Assembly (NCBI RefSeq): GCF_021310995.1
Contig: NZ_CP054151.1
Coordinates: 599,501-663,500, forward strand
Length of the DNA stretch: 64,000 nt
From: Agrobacterium vaccinii
Lineage (GTDB): Bacteria; Pseudomonadota; Alphaproteobacteria; Rhizobiales; Rhizobiaceae
Direction of reading: 5' to 3'
The stretch's first letter is position 1. Every line of letters starts with the position of its first letter. Positions 53,700-63,139 of this stretch are shown here, one piece after another. Made by a program: the position numbers and the translations under genes. The notes beneath the pieces were generated by a model. That model ran no database searches. It saw nothing but the letters and a program-made list of their open reading frames with translations, and was not told the DNA's origin.

Positions 53700-54233
53700 T
53701 TAGAGCTGTTGCCTGATCCAGGGTGCCGCAAGTGTGGCTTTCCGTGGCGTTGTTTCGTTAGCTGGCATCAATCGAAGAAAGAATTCAGTAAAGGTATCCT
53801 GAAAGATCGCTAGATTCACATCACGGCGCACGCGCGCATATACCATCAAGACATCACCGAAATCGTTCTCGGCCCACCCATAGGTCCACCCTACAATCTT
53901 TGCATCTAATTCACTGGCGCATTGCAGAAGCTCGGAATGCATTCGGCTTCTACGCTCAGGGAGCAAGCATGCTTGATGGTCGAAGAAAATTGAAAGAACA
54001 TGGACGAGTGTCCCTTCAACCTCTGAAAAATCCTCAATAATATTTAAGTGAGAAGCAATATGTGAGCATGAGGCGCAGATCGCCACTCCTGGTCCGGCAA
54101 TGATATTGCCGACGCCGTCCTGCCGGGATTTTCCGCAGAAACTACATATTACAGCGTTGTCGCCTTGGCCGAAGAGCACGCGGCGGGCAGCCTGAACCCT
54201 AGCTTTGAACGAAACTTTCATTTGATTTTCCAT
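53700..54233 (-). CDS. Stand-alone ClpX-type zinc-finger protein
   Basis: 177 residues from ATG 54233 (GGAGG upstream; ATG 54221 possible). Residues about 30-56 are a ClpX-type C4 zinc finger: CSFCGKS then IIAGPGVAICASC. In ClpX this domain dimerises and recruits substrates and adaptors. No AAA+ ATPase follows; instead there is a ~110-residue region of unknown type (VEGTLVHVLSIFF, AKIVGWTYGWAENDF). It might be a ClpX adaptor or antagonist, as inference. It lies outside the island, divergent from the hsd operon. Confidence 0.75.
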   Translation of the reverse strand: MENQMKVSFKARVQAARRVLFGQGDNAVICSFCGKSRQDGVGNIIAGPGVAICASCSHIASHLNIIEDFSEVEGTLVHVLSIFFDHQACLLPERRSRMHSELLQCASELDAKIVGWTYGWAENDFGDVLMVYARVRRDVNLAIFQDTFTEFFLRLMPANETTPRKATLAAPWIRQQL

Positions 54234-54432
54234 AATTTATGGATCCTCCAAACGCCTCAGTATCAACTAGGGGGCGTCTATCGATGGCAGAGAGCCGCGC
54301 TTACTCGCCCAGCCGGACCCTCAGCGTTCATAGTATGTTATCCAACGAACTCAACCCAATGATGTGTCTTCAGTAAGATGGTGTAATGCCTTAGTGTCAA
54401 ATCGAATCGTCGAAACATGCAGAAGAGAACAC

Positions 54433-56001
54433 ATGCTCACAGGTGAAATTCGCTCGAAGGTCGATCAGGTCTGGAATGCCTTCTGGGCGGGCGGGATTGC
54501 CAATCCGCTGGAGGTAATCGAGCAGATCACTTATCTGCTGTTCATGCGCGGGCTGGATGACATCCAGACGCGGGAAGAGAACAAGGCCAATATGCTGGGC
54601 CGCCCCATGGAGCGGGTGATCTTTCCTGATGGCGTTTATCGCACGGTGCGTGACGAAGAGACCGGCGAGGTGAAGGAAGAGATCACCTACGCCATGCTTC
54701 GCTGGTCGCGGCTGCGCAATGATGATCCGGCGCGGATGTTCTTCATCATTTCGGACAATGTTTTCCCCTTCCTGCGAGACATGGGTGACAAGGGCACGGC
54801 GCATGCCGAGCACATGAAGGGTGCGCGCTTTACCATCCCGACACCGGGCCTCTTGGCCAAGGTGGTGGATATGCTGGCAGAAATTCCGCTGGAGGATCGC
54901 GATACCAAGGGCGATCTCTATGAATACATGCTGGGCAAGATTGCCAGTGCAGGCCAGAACGGCCAGTTCCGCACACCGCGCCACATCATCAAGCTGATGG
55001 TGGAGCTGACGGCACCGACGGAGAAGGATGTGATCTGCGATCCGGCCAGCGGCACCTGCGGCTTTCTGGTCGCGGCTGGCGAATATCTGCGGGACAACCA
55101 TCCGAAGCTTTTTCAGGATAAGGCGAGCCGCGAGCATTTCCATAACGGCATGTTTCATGGCTATGATTTCGACCAGACCATGCTGCGCATCGGCTCCATG
55201 AATATGCAGCTGCATGGGGTCGAGGGTGCCGATATCCGCTACCGGGACTCGCTTGCGTCGTCGCATGGGGACGATGCCGACAAATATTCGCTGATCCTTG
55301 CCAATCCGCCCTTTGCCGGTTCGCTGGATGAGGAAACGGCGTCCGCCGATTTGCGCGCCATCGTCAAGACGAAGAAGACCGAGCTTCTGTTCATGGCGCT
55401 GTTCCTGAAGCTGTTGAAGCCGGGCGGACGCGCTGCCGTCATCGTGCCGGATGGCGTGCTGTTCGGCTCCTCCACAGCGCACAAGGCCATTCGCAAGATG
55501 CTGGTGGATGACCACAAGCTGGATGCCATCGTTAAACTGCCGTCGGGCGTGTTCAAGCCCTATGCCGGTGTCTCCACCGCCATCATCTTCTTCACCAAAA
55601 CCAATTCCGGCGGCACTGAGAACGTCTGGTTCTATGATGTGCAGGCCGATGGCATGAGCCTGGATGACAAGCGCCAGATGCTGGTGAGCGAGGATAAATT
55701 CGGCCCCGTGCCGAAGGCAGCACTTTCCGCAGAAGAGCACGGCAAGAACAACCTGCCGGATGTGGTGGCGCGCTGGAAGGAGCGAGACGGCGAAGAACTG
55801 GCTAACCCGCGCACCGGCCAGAGCTTTACTGTCAGTCGAGATGACATTGCAGCAGCAGATTACGACCTCTCGCTCAACCGCTACAAGGAACTGGTGCACG
55901 AAGCCGCAGAGCACCGCCCGCCGAAGGAGATTATTGCAGAACTGCTGGTCCTAGAGGACGAGATTGCCGCCGGGCTGAAAGAGTTGGAGGCGATGCTGTG
56001 A
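54433..56001 (+). CDS. hsdM: Type I restriction system methyltransferase subunit HsdM
   Basis: 522 residues from ATG 54433; the frame is open to 54364 but nothing supports that start. It has an N-terminal HsdM helical domain (QVWNAFWAGGIANPLEVIEQ), SAM motif I DPASGTCGF at about 203 and the catalytic NPPF at 291-294, an N6-adenine methyltransferase. With HsdS it methylates the recognition site. The stop overlaps the GTG of hsdS by 4 bases. Confidence 0.96.
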   Translation: MLTGEIRSKVDQVWNAFWAGGIANPLEVIEQITYLLFMRGLDDIQTREENKANMLGRPMERVIFPDGVYRTVRDEETGEVKEEITYAMLRWSRLRNDDPARMFFIISDNVFPFLRDMGDKGTAHAEHMKGARFTIPTPGLLAKVVDMLAEIPLEDRDTKGDLYEYMLGKIASAGQNGQFRTPRHIIKLMVELTAPTEKDVICDPASGTCGFLVAAGEYLRDNHPKLFQDKASREHFHNGMFHGYDFDQTMLRIGSMNMQLHGVEGADIRYRDSLASSHGDDADKYSLILANPPFAGSLDEETASADLRAIVKTKKTELLFMALFLKLLKPGGRAAVIVPDGVLFGSSTAHKAIRKMLVDDHKLDAIVKLPSGVFKPYAGVSTAIIFFTKTNSGGTENVWFYDVQADGMSLDDKRQMLVSEDKFGPVPKAALSAEEHGKNNLPDVVARWKERDGEELANPRTGQSFTVSRDDIAAADYDLSLNRYKELVHEAAEHRPPKEIIAELLVLEDEIAAGLKELEAML

Positions 56002-57206
56002 GCTGGCAGAATGTCCTGGTCGGTGAGGCTTTTGAATTCGTCCGCAATGGCAAAAACGTAAAGCAAACTAAGGAGCGAGATGGTTTGCCGATCACTCGTA
56101 TCGAGACAATTGCGGAGCGGCATATCGATCCAGACCGTGTAGGATATGCGGGTCTATCTGAAAGCGGGAATGAGCAGTGGCTGCTGCAATCAGGCGACAT
56201 CTTGTTTAGCCACATAAATAGCGTTGACCACATAGGCAAATGCGCCATCTATGAAGGTGTTCCTGAAAAGCTAGTGCATGGAATGAACCTTATTGCGCTG
56301 CGGCCTAGTAAGCGACTTTTCCCCAAATTCGCCTTTTATGCGCTCAGCCACTCTAGCTTTCGGGCTAAATTCCTGCCCTTCGTCAACAAGGCCGTTAATC
56401 AAGCTAGCATTTCCACTACAAACCTCAAGTCTCTCCAAATCCCCCTGCCATCCCTTGATGAGCAGAAGCGGATTGCGGCGATTTTGGACAAGGCCGATGC
56501 GCTGCGCGCCAAGCGCCGTCAGGCCATCGCCCTGCTCGACAGCCTCAACCAATCGATCTTTCTTGAGATGTTTGGCGATCCGGTGAGCAATCCGAAGAGT
56601 TATCCAAATCTATCCGTTGGACAGGCTTTGGCAGATGGTCATATTCTTGAGATACAAGATGGAAACCATGGAGAACGCCATCCAAAAGTTGCGGACTTTA
56701 GCGATGAAGGTATTCCCTTTGTGACCGCTAACTGCTTTCGAAAAGGAACGCTTAACCTCCAGAATGCCTATAGGCTTTCTCCCGTATGGGTAAGCAAACT
56801 TCGAGTAGGTTTTGCAAAGTCGGGTGATGTCCTGCTAACCCATAAGGGAACGATCGGTGAGGCAGCAGTTTTGTCGAAAAACACACCGCACGCAATTCTA
56901 TCTCCTCAGGTTACTTACTATCGGCCAGGTCCTAGTTTGAATTCTAAGTTTCTAAAAGGTGTTTTCACATCACCATCTTTTCAGGCAATATTGTCAAATG
57001 CGTCCGAGCAATCGACGAGAGCCTATATCGGAATTACTAAGCAGCTCAGATTGCCGATAATAATTCCCGATGTCGAAGGCCAAACTAAATATGCAGAACG
57101 CACTAGTAGCGTTGAGGCCTTAGCGCGAGATTTAAGCCGTATCCACACGCAACAAGATGCTCTCTTCGCCTCCCTCCAACACCGCGCCTTCACCGGACAA
57201 CTCTGA
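55998..57206 (+). CDS. hsdS: Type I restriction specificity subunit HsdS
   Basis: 402 residues from a GTG that overlaps hsdM. Two target-recognition domains (about 1-150 and 195-345) are separated by the conserved helical spacer LPSLDEQKRIAAILDKADALRAKRRQAI. A second spacer-like region lies at the end (QDALFASLQHRAFTGQL). The DNA of the recognition domains is more AT-rich than hsdM and hsdR, a usual sign of domain exchange. hsdR starts 8 bases after. Confidence 0.95.
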   Translation: MSWQNVLVGEAFEFVRNGKNVKQTKERDGLPITRIETIAERHIDPDRVGYAGLSESGNEQWLLQSGDILFSHINSVDHIGKCAIYEGVPEKLVHGMNLIALRPSKRLFPKFAFYALSHSSFRAKFLPFVNKAVNQASISTTNLKSLQIPLPSLDEQKRIAAILDKADALRAKRRQAIALLDSLNQSIFLEMFGDPVSNPKSYPNLSVGQALADGHILEIQDGNHGERHPKVADFSDEGIPFVTANCFRKGTLNLQNAYRLSPVWVSKLRVGFAKSGDVLLTHKGTIGEAAVLSKNTPHAILSPQVTYYRPGPSLNSKFLKGVFTSPSFQAILSNASEQSTRAYIGITKQLRLPIIIPDVEGQTKYAERTSSVEALARDLSRIHTQQDALFASLQHRAFTGQL

Positions 57207-57214
57207 GGTCGCCC

Positions 57215-60200
57215 ATGTCGAACTTCGCCTTTCTCGCCGCTGAATTTCCCGAAATCTTCGAGAGCGCGAAGAAGGCCGAAGGCTATGCGGCGGGCGATCC
57301 GCGCACGGCTGCTTTCTATGCCCGGCGCACGGTGGAGCTGGCGGTGCAATGGGTCTACAAGAACGATGGCGGGCTGTCCTTTCCCTATGATGACAGGATC
57401 TCGGCGCTGATCCACGAGCCGAGCTTTCAGCAGCGCGCCGGGCAGGCGATCTTCACCAAGGCGAAGCTCATTATCCGCATCGGCAATCTGGCGGTTCACG
57501 AGACCCGTGACACCTCGGCCAAGGATGCCGGTGATACGGTGCGCGAGCTGTTTCACCTCTGTTTCTGGCTGGCCCGCACCTATGCCAAAGCACCGCCGCC
57601 GGATGGTTTGAGTTTCGAGCTAGCGCAGCTTCAGCGCAAGGATGATCTCGTCAAGCGCGCCTTTGCGGAGTTGACGCGGCTAAAAGGCGAGATGGAGGCC
57701 AAGGACAAGGCTTTTACCGAGCTGTTGCGCGACAAGGGCGATCTGGATGCCGAGCTGAAGGCGGCACGTGCCGAGCGGGATCGTATTCGCCGCGAGAATG
57801 AGCAGCGGCCTGACTATCACGACTACTCCGAGGCGCAGACCCGCGATACTTTCATCGACCTTCTTCTGAAGGAAGCAGGCTGGGCGCTGAACGCGGCGCG
57901 CGACCGCGAATTTCCTGTTTCCGGCATGCCCAATAATCAGGGCCAGGGTTTTGTCGATTACGTGCTGTGGGGCGATGACGGCAAGCCGCTGGCGCTGGTG
58001 GAAGCCAAGCGCACCAAGCGCAGCCCGCGCGAAGGCCAACAGCAGGCCAAGCTTTATGCCGATTGTCTGGAGCAGCAATTCGGCCAGCGCCCGGTTATCT
58101 TCTACACCAACGGTTATCAACACTGGCTCTGGGATGATCTTGCCTATCCACCACGCGAGGTTTCCGGCTTCTACAAGAAGGACGAGCTGCAACTGCTGAT
58201 CCAGCGGCGCAGCACCCGCAAGCCGATGACGGGCGTGGCGATCGACCGCAAGATTGTCGAACGCTACTATCAGGAGCGGGCGATTGCGCGGGTAAAGGAA
58301 GCCTTTGAGGCGCGCCAGCAACGCAAGGGCCTGCTGGTGATGGCCACCGGCTCCGGCAAGACCCGCACGGTGATTGCGCTGATTGATGTGCTGATGCGTG
58401 CCGGTTGGGTGAAGCGCGTTCTATTCATGGCGGACCGGGTGGCGCTGGTGAACCAGGCGGTGAAAGCCTTCAAGGCGCATTTGCCTGAATCCTCGCCGGT
58501 CAATCTGGTGACGGAAAAGACCGGGGAGGGCCGCGTCTTTCTCTCCACCTATCCGACCATGATGAACCTGATCGATGAGCGCAAAGGCGGCACGGCGCGC
58601 TTCGGGCCGGGGCATTTCGATCTTGTGGTCATCGACGAGGCGCATCGTTCCGTCTATCAGCGCTACGGTGCCATTTTCGATTACTTCGACAGCCTGTTGG
58701 TGGGATTGACCGCGACGCCGCGCGAGGAGATTGACCGCAATACCTATGGCTTGTTCGATCTGGAAGAAGGCGTGCCGACGGATGCCTATTCGCTCGATCA
58801 GGCTATTTCCGATGAATGGCTGGTGCCGCCCGTCGCTGTGTCCGTGCCGCTCAAATTCGTGCGGGACGGCATTCGCTATGACGATCTGTCCGCCACGGAA
58901 CAAGAGCAGTGGGACATGCTGGAATGGGATGACGAAGATGGCGATCCGCCTGACAGCGTCGATGCGCAGGCCGTCAACAAATGGCTGTTCAATGCCGACA
59001 CCGTCGACAAGGTGCTGGCCCATGTGATGACGGACGGCGTGAAGGTGGCTGGCGGTGACCGCATCGGCAAGACGATCATCTTCGCCAAGAACCAGAAGCA
59101 TGCAGAGTTCATCGAGCAACGGTTCAACCTTGCCTATCCGCATCTGGAAGCCGGGCATTTCGCCCGCATCATCACCTTCAAGACAGACTATGCGCAGACG
59201 CTGATCGACGACTTCTCGAAGAAGGATGGCGCGCCGCATATTGCGATTTCCGTTGACATGCTCGACACCGGCATCGACGTGCCAGAGGTGGTGAACCTCG
59301 TTCTTTTCAAGCTGATCCGCTCCAAGACCAAGTTCTGGCAGATCATCGGGCGCGGCACGCGTCTTTGCCCCAACCTGTTTGGGCCGGGCGAAGACAAGGA
59401 GTTTTTCCGGGTTTTCGACTATTGCCAGAACCTCGAATTCTTCCGCCAGAACCTGAAGCCTGATGAAGGTTCGACAGCGAAATCGCTCAGCGAGCGGCTT
59501 TTCGCCGCCCGCTTCGATCTGGTGCGGGGACTTGACGAGATGGCTGCAGCAGACCGCCCGCCCGGCGTGGCGGAGGATGGCGCTGCATATGATGCAGGGC
59601 CGAACGCGCCGCCGACTGAGCAGCAAATCCGCGATGCCGCGCTGGACTTCCTGAAGACCTATGTCGAGACCATGAACCTCGACAATTTCGTTGTTCGAAC
59701 CAAGCGCCGGCTGGTGGAAAAATACCAAGTGCCGGATGCCTGGGGCACGCTTTCCGATGAGATGCGCGATGAGCTCGTCGAGGAGGTGGCACCCCTTCCC
59801 AATGCCATGAAGAGTGAGCCGGAAGAGGCCAAGCGCTTCGACCTGCTGATGTTCAACCTGGAAATCGCCCTCCTGAAGGGCTCCAAACGCTTCGACCGGT
59901 TGAAGAAGCAGCTCGTCGATATCGCGTCGGCGCTTGATGAACAGACGGCAATTCCTGTCATTGCAGCTCAGCATGCGCTTATCCTCGACATACTCTCTGA
60001 TGCCTGGTGGGAAGGTGTCACGGTGCCGCTGCTGGAGCTGGTGCGGCTTCGTCTGCGTGGCCTTGTTCTGCATATCGAAAAGGGCAGGAAGGCGATTGTC
60101 TACACCAATTTCGAGGATGAGTTGGGTGTTGCGACAGAGCTCGACTTGCCGCAGGTTGGCGAGGTGGATTTTGCCCGTTTCAAGAAGAAGGCACGGCATT

Positions 60201-60637
60201 TCCTGCGCGACCACGAGGGCCACATTGCGATCGCCAAGCTACGTCATGGCAAGCCGCTAACCCCCACCGACATTGCCGAACTGCAGCAGATGTTGATAAC
60301 GGCCGGGATCGGCGATCAGGAACATTTCGACAAGGCGACAGAGCTGGCGCATGGCTTCGGCGCGTTTATCCGATCAATTGTCGGTCTGGATCGCCATGCC
60401 GTTGTGGAAGCCTTCGGCGAATTCCTGGCAGAGGGCGCTGCCACCGCCCAGCAGATCGAATTCGTTGATATGGTGATTGAGCATCTGACGGAGAAGGGGA
60501 CCATGGATCCCGGCATGCTCTACGAGAGCCCCTTCATCGACAAGGCCCCGGAGGGACCGCAGCAGGTCTTTGATTTTGAGAGGACGAAGCGTCTGATCGA
60601 GGTGATCAATGGGCTTAATGAAAGTGCAGTGGGATGA
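57215..60637 (+). CDS. hsdR: Type I restriction endonuclease subunit HsdR with N-terminal DUF4145
   Basis: 1140 residues. A DUF4145-like helical domain (about 1-125), a coiled stretch, then the HsdR nuclease domain with FVDYVLWGDD and the catalytic EAK (263-265). An SF2 translocase follows with Walker A ATGSGKT (near 377) and DEAH (near 474), SVDMLDTGIDVPEVVNL and QIIGRGTR, and a C-terminal helical domain. It translocates and cuts unmethylated DNA. The stop overlaps the next gene by 4 bases. Confidence 0.96.
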   Translation: MSNFAFLAAEFPEIFESAKKAEGYAAGDPRTAAFYARRTVELAVQWVYKNDGGLSFPYDDRISALIHEPSFQQRAGQAIFTKAKLIIRIGNLAVHETRDTSAKDAGDTVRELFHLCFWLARTYAKAPPPDGLSFELAQLQRKDDLVKRAFAELTRLKGEMEAKDKAFTELLRDKGDLDAELKAARAERDRIRRENEQRPDYHDYSEAQTRDTFIDLLLKEAGWALNAARDREFPVSGMPNNQGQGFVDYVLWGDDGKPLALVEAKRTKRSPREGQQQAKLYADCLEQQFGQRPVIFYTNGYQHWLWDDLAYPPREVSGFYKKDELQLLIQRRSTRKPMTGVAIDRKIVERYYQERAIARVKEAFEARQQRKGLLVMATGSGKTRTVIALIDVLMRAGWVKRVLFMADRVALVNQAVKAFKAHLPESSPVNLVTEKTGEGRVFLSTYPTMMNLIDERKGGTARFGPGHFDLVVIDEAHRSVYQRYGAIFDYFDSLLVGLTATPREEIDRNTYGLFDLEEGVPTDAYSLDQAISDEWLVPPVAVSVPLKFVRDGIRYDDLSATEQEQWDMLEWDDEDGDPPDSVDAQAVNKWLFNADTVDKVLAHVMTDGVKVAGGDRIGKTIIFAKNQKHAEFIEQRFNLAYPHLEAGHFARIITFKTDYAQTLIDDFSKKDGAPHIAISVDMLDTGIDVPEVVNLVLFKLIRSKTKFWQIIGRGTRLCPNLFGPGEDKEFFRVFDYCQNLEFFRQNLKPDEGSTAKSLSERLFAARFDLVRGLDEMAAADRPPGVAEDGAAYDAGPNAPPTEQQIRDAALDFLKTYVETMNLDNFVVRTKRRLVEKYQVPDAWGTLSDEMRDELVEEVAPLPNAMKSEPEEAKRFDLLMFNLEIALLKGSKRFDRLKKQLVDIASALDEQTAIPVIAAQHALILDILSDAWWEGVTVPLLELVRLRLRGLVLHIEKGRKAIVYTNFEDELGVATELDLPQVGEVDFARFKKKARHFLRDHEGHIAIAKLRHGKPLTPTDIAELQQMLITAGIGDQEHFDKATELAHGFGAFIRSIVGLDRHAVVEAFGEFLAEGAATAQQIEFVDMVIEHLTEKGTMDPGMLYESPFIDKAPEGPQQVFDFERTKRLIEVINGLNESAVG

Positions 60638-61413
60638 GTGAGCCCTCAGTCGATCTCAGCCGCATCGCTCTTCTCGGCATCGACGTGGGCTTCTCGAAAT
60701 CAAGGGCGACCACTGGCATCGCCTGGAGCAACAACGGCGAGTTTGGAGCAGACAGAACGTATTCGGATTGGGAACGTCGCAGCCAGCACATTCCAGCGTC
60801 TACGAAGTTCTCTGTGATAGCCATCGACGGGCCGCTGGTCCCCGTCAGTTACGATGATAGCTTGGACCGTCTCTGCGAACGCCTGTTCATTCGCGGCGCA
60901 TTCCAGACGCGATGCAAGCCTGGCCTGAGCAATCATGGTTATGGCAGGGATCTGCGTCGAGCTGCTGCGGAAACTGCTAATCAAGTGCTCCATCTTGCAG
61001 AACACATTGCAGGCGCATCGAGGGCGATCCGGCAGGACACTTTAATGATTGAAGCATTTCCAAACGCCTTTTTGGGGGTTCTGCTGCCAGAGGCGCGGTT
61101 TGCCCTGCCGAAGGCGGGTAAACGCAAGAAATTTGATTGGCTGTATGAGCATGCCGTCGATAGCGGCGTTCTTTCAGACCTGTTTCAAAAGATTGGCTGG
61201 CATAATCCTCAGCTGTTGACCGCACTTCTTGGCGAGCGCGACCACGAAAAGCGGGCTGCATGGATCTGCTTACTCACTGCGGGATGCGCCGCAATTGGCG
61301 AAGCTGTGGTCGTGGGCGACGATATAGGCGGCTGGTTTTGGCTGCCGCCCCAGGATCAATGGGCTGGATGGGCGCGGGAAGCGCTTGAGAAGAACAGGTT
61401 GGCTCTGGCGTAG
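60634..61413 (+). CDS. DUF429-like RNase H-fold protein coupled to hsdR
   Basis: 259 residues. The DUF429 pattern is visible: LLGIDVGFSK near residue 15, VIAIDGPLVP near 65 and IEAFPNAFLG near 138, acidic residues placed as in RNase H-like folds, then a Trp-rich C-terminus. The ATG overlaps the hsdR stop (ATGA), so it is the fourth gene of the restriction operon. The family has no agreed function. A nuclease or inhibitor role tied to restriction is inference from the coupling. Confidence 0.75.
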   Translation: MSEPSVDLSRIALLGIDVGFSKSRATTGIAWSNNGEFGADRTYSDWERRSQHIPASTKFSVIAIDGPLVPVSYDDSLDRLCERLFIRGAFQTRCKPGLSNHGYGRDLRRAAAETANQVLHLAEHIAGASRAIRQDTLMIEAFPNAFLGVLLPEARFALPKAGKRKKFDWLYEHAVDSGVLSDLFQKIGWHNPQLLTALLGERDHEKRAAWICLLTAGCAAIGEAVVVGDDIGGWFWLPPQDQWAGWAREALEKNRLALA

Positions 61414-61530
61414 CGCTATTTGAGGCAGGGGAGCTTGCTGGCCGGCTTGGTGCACCAAAACGATGTATCGCAGTGCAAAGCGCGAGGCGTGCGCCGGTGA
61501 ATCTCTCTGGCGTTTTACAGCCAGACGTCA

Positions 61531-62130
61531 TCACTGCGTTGCAGAAGTGGTTGACGGCAAACGCGTCGATTTGACGGGATCTCGCAGAAGCCGGGCCAAC
61601 GTTTTCGGATGCACGCCATATGTGGCAGCGACCTCTGCGACGGACGCCAAGTCTATTTCGATTGCCAAGCGCGCAGCTTCGGTCTGCTCCACTGTCATCG
61701 AGCAACGGCGTCCGATGCGAGATCCTCGCGCTCTCGCAGCTTCCATTCCTGCCTTGGTTCGCTCGCTTATGATCGCTCGTTCAAATTCTGCCATTGCTGC
61801 CATCATGTGAAAAACCAGCCGCCCGCCCGATGACGATGTGTCGATACTCTCAGTCAAAGACCGGAAGTCACAGCCCCTCTTCGATAGACCGTTCACGGTC
61901 TGAATCAGGTCGACAAGAGATCTTCCAAGCCTGTCGAGCCGCCAAACGATGAGCATGTCACCCCGCTTTAGTTTCTTGAGAGCCTTGAGAAGACCAGGAC
62001 GCTGGAAGTCGGCACCGGATAGTCCGTGATCGGTGCAGATTTCCGAGCATCCTGCCGCCTCCAACGCGGCGATCTGCAGTCCGAGGTTCTGTTCGACCGT
62101 TGATACACGGGCATAACCGACCAGCTTCAT
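61531..62130 (-). CDS. Serine recombinase (resolvase family)
   Basis: 199 residues from ATG 62130 (GAAGG eight bases upstream). Catalytic Ser in YARVSTVEQN, MLIVWRLDRLGRSLVDL, MAAMAEFERAIISERT and a C-terminal helix-turn-helix (ASVAEVAATYGVHPKTLARLL). It belongs to the same superfamily as the copy at 46809 but is clearly distinct. No transposase is adjacent. It marks further mobile DNA to the right of the restriction operon. Confidence 0.93.
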   Translation of the reverse strand: MKLVGYARVSTVEQNLGLQIAALEAAGCSEICTDHGLSGADFQRPGLLKALKKLKRGDMLIVWRLDRLGRSLVDLIQTVNGLSKRGCDFRSLTESIDTSSSGGRLVFHMMAAMAEFERAIISERTKAGMEAARARGSRIGRRCSMTVEQTEAARLAIEIDLASVAEVAATYGVHPKTLARLLRDPVKSTRLPSTTSATQ

Positions 62131-62336
62131 GTTCATTACCTTCACACGCCGTTTTCTTGCTAAGCGATTGACATAAAGGAACCTTTTCGCTCTGTCGGTC
62201 ATTAAATGGAGCTTCTCCGGAAGCCCTTGAAACTACAGGATGCTTCCAGATAAGCAGTTACAGCTGACCTCTATCGGACAAAGGTTCCCTTTCGCTCTTG
62301 CAGGCACATCTAGGCCCGATTAGCAGTGAGGAGTGC

Positions 62337-62588
62337 ATGGACGTTTCATTGATCATTTTTGCATCAGGCTTTGTGTTCGGTGGCGCTTGCGCGATATTGG
62401 CGGCAAATAAAGGCCGCGATCCGATTGGATGGTTCGCGCTCGGCTTCTTCTTCAGCATCATCGCGTTGATCGTAATTGCTGCACTATCGCCTGCAGTGAA
62501 ATCTGACCGTGTTCTGTCGAAGCGACGCCAGGGAAAGGGCGAATTCGCACCCAATCCCAAAGATCCAGAGCGTCCCTGGCTAGGATGA
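62337..62588 (+). CDS. Small hypothetical membrane protein
   Basis: 83 residues from ATG 62337 (GAGGAG upstream). Two hydrophobic segments (about 3-20 and 30-52) flank AANKGRDPIGWFALGFFFS, a pattern common in small uncharacterised inner-membrane proteins. A basic, Pro-rich cytoplasmic tail follows. Function unknown. Confidence 0.75.
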   Translation: MDVSLIIFASGFVFGGACAILAANKGRDPIGWFALGFFFSIIALIVIAALSPAVKSDRVLSKRRQGKGEFAPNPKDPERPWLG

Positions 62589-62621
62589 GACGCTCCGACA
62601 ATCGTCTGCCTCCGCGATTGG

Positions 62622-62960
62622 TCAGGTCGGCCTGATGTAATTCGATGCGTGAGATGCCGAACCGCCTGAGAAGAATGTCGCATGTCCTTCCTCTTCGGCC
62701 AGCTTCTGGTTTAGCACAGCGACCACGTCACCATAAGTGCGACGCTTATCACGCCACATGGGGTAGAGCTTGCCGCAGAGCCTGCGAAATTCAGGCTCGT
62801 ATTCGAGAGGGAAGGGGTCCGGATCAAAAGCAAGGCATTCGCACAGCTGGCGCAGGGTCAAACGGCAGCCGTCGTGAACGCCCACGCAGTGGCTGTCACG
62901 GATGTAGGCGTAGTAATTGACGCGGTTTCGAAAGAACCGGCGTATATCAGTAAAGTTCAT
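62622..62960 (-). CDS. Hypothetical protein
   Basis: 112 residues from ATG 62960 (AAGGAAA upstream). It is compact and mostly helical, with FTDIRRFFRNRVNYYAYIRDSH at the start, LTLRQLCECLAFDPDPF in the middle and KRRTYGDVVAVLNQKLAEEE near the end. Several cysteines are scattered but not in a zinc-binding pattern. No family recognised. It follows the gene at 63140 on the same strand, 180 bases later. Confidence 0.65.
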   Translation of the reverse strand: MNFTDIRRFFRNRVNYYAYIRDSHCVGVHDGCRLTLRQLCECLAFDPDPFPLEYEPEFRRLCGKLYPMWRDKRRTYGDVVAVLNQKLAEEEGHATFFSGGSASHASNYIRPT

Positions 62961-63139
62961 TTTGGTTTCCTTAAATAGCAAAAGGCTGCGACCGCGCTCT
63001 CGCGGGACGCTCTATATCTTCGTAGCTGATGGCCGAAACGACTTGCCGAAAGGATATCACCTCGTAATCGTTCCCTATATTTACATACTCTTTGAAAGAA
63101 GAAGCTGTAATAGGGAATGATTACATCCCGGCTCGGCGT

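Noticed and set aside
58421..60223. 600-residue minus-strand frame
   Set aside because: Antisense of hsdR; long frames opposite GC-rich genes are expected.
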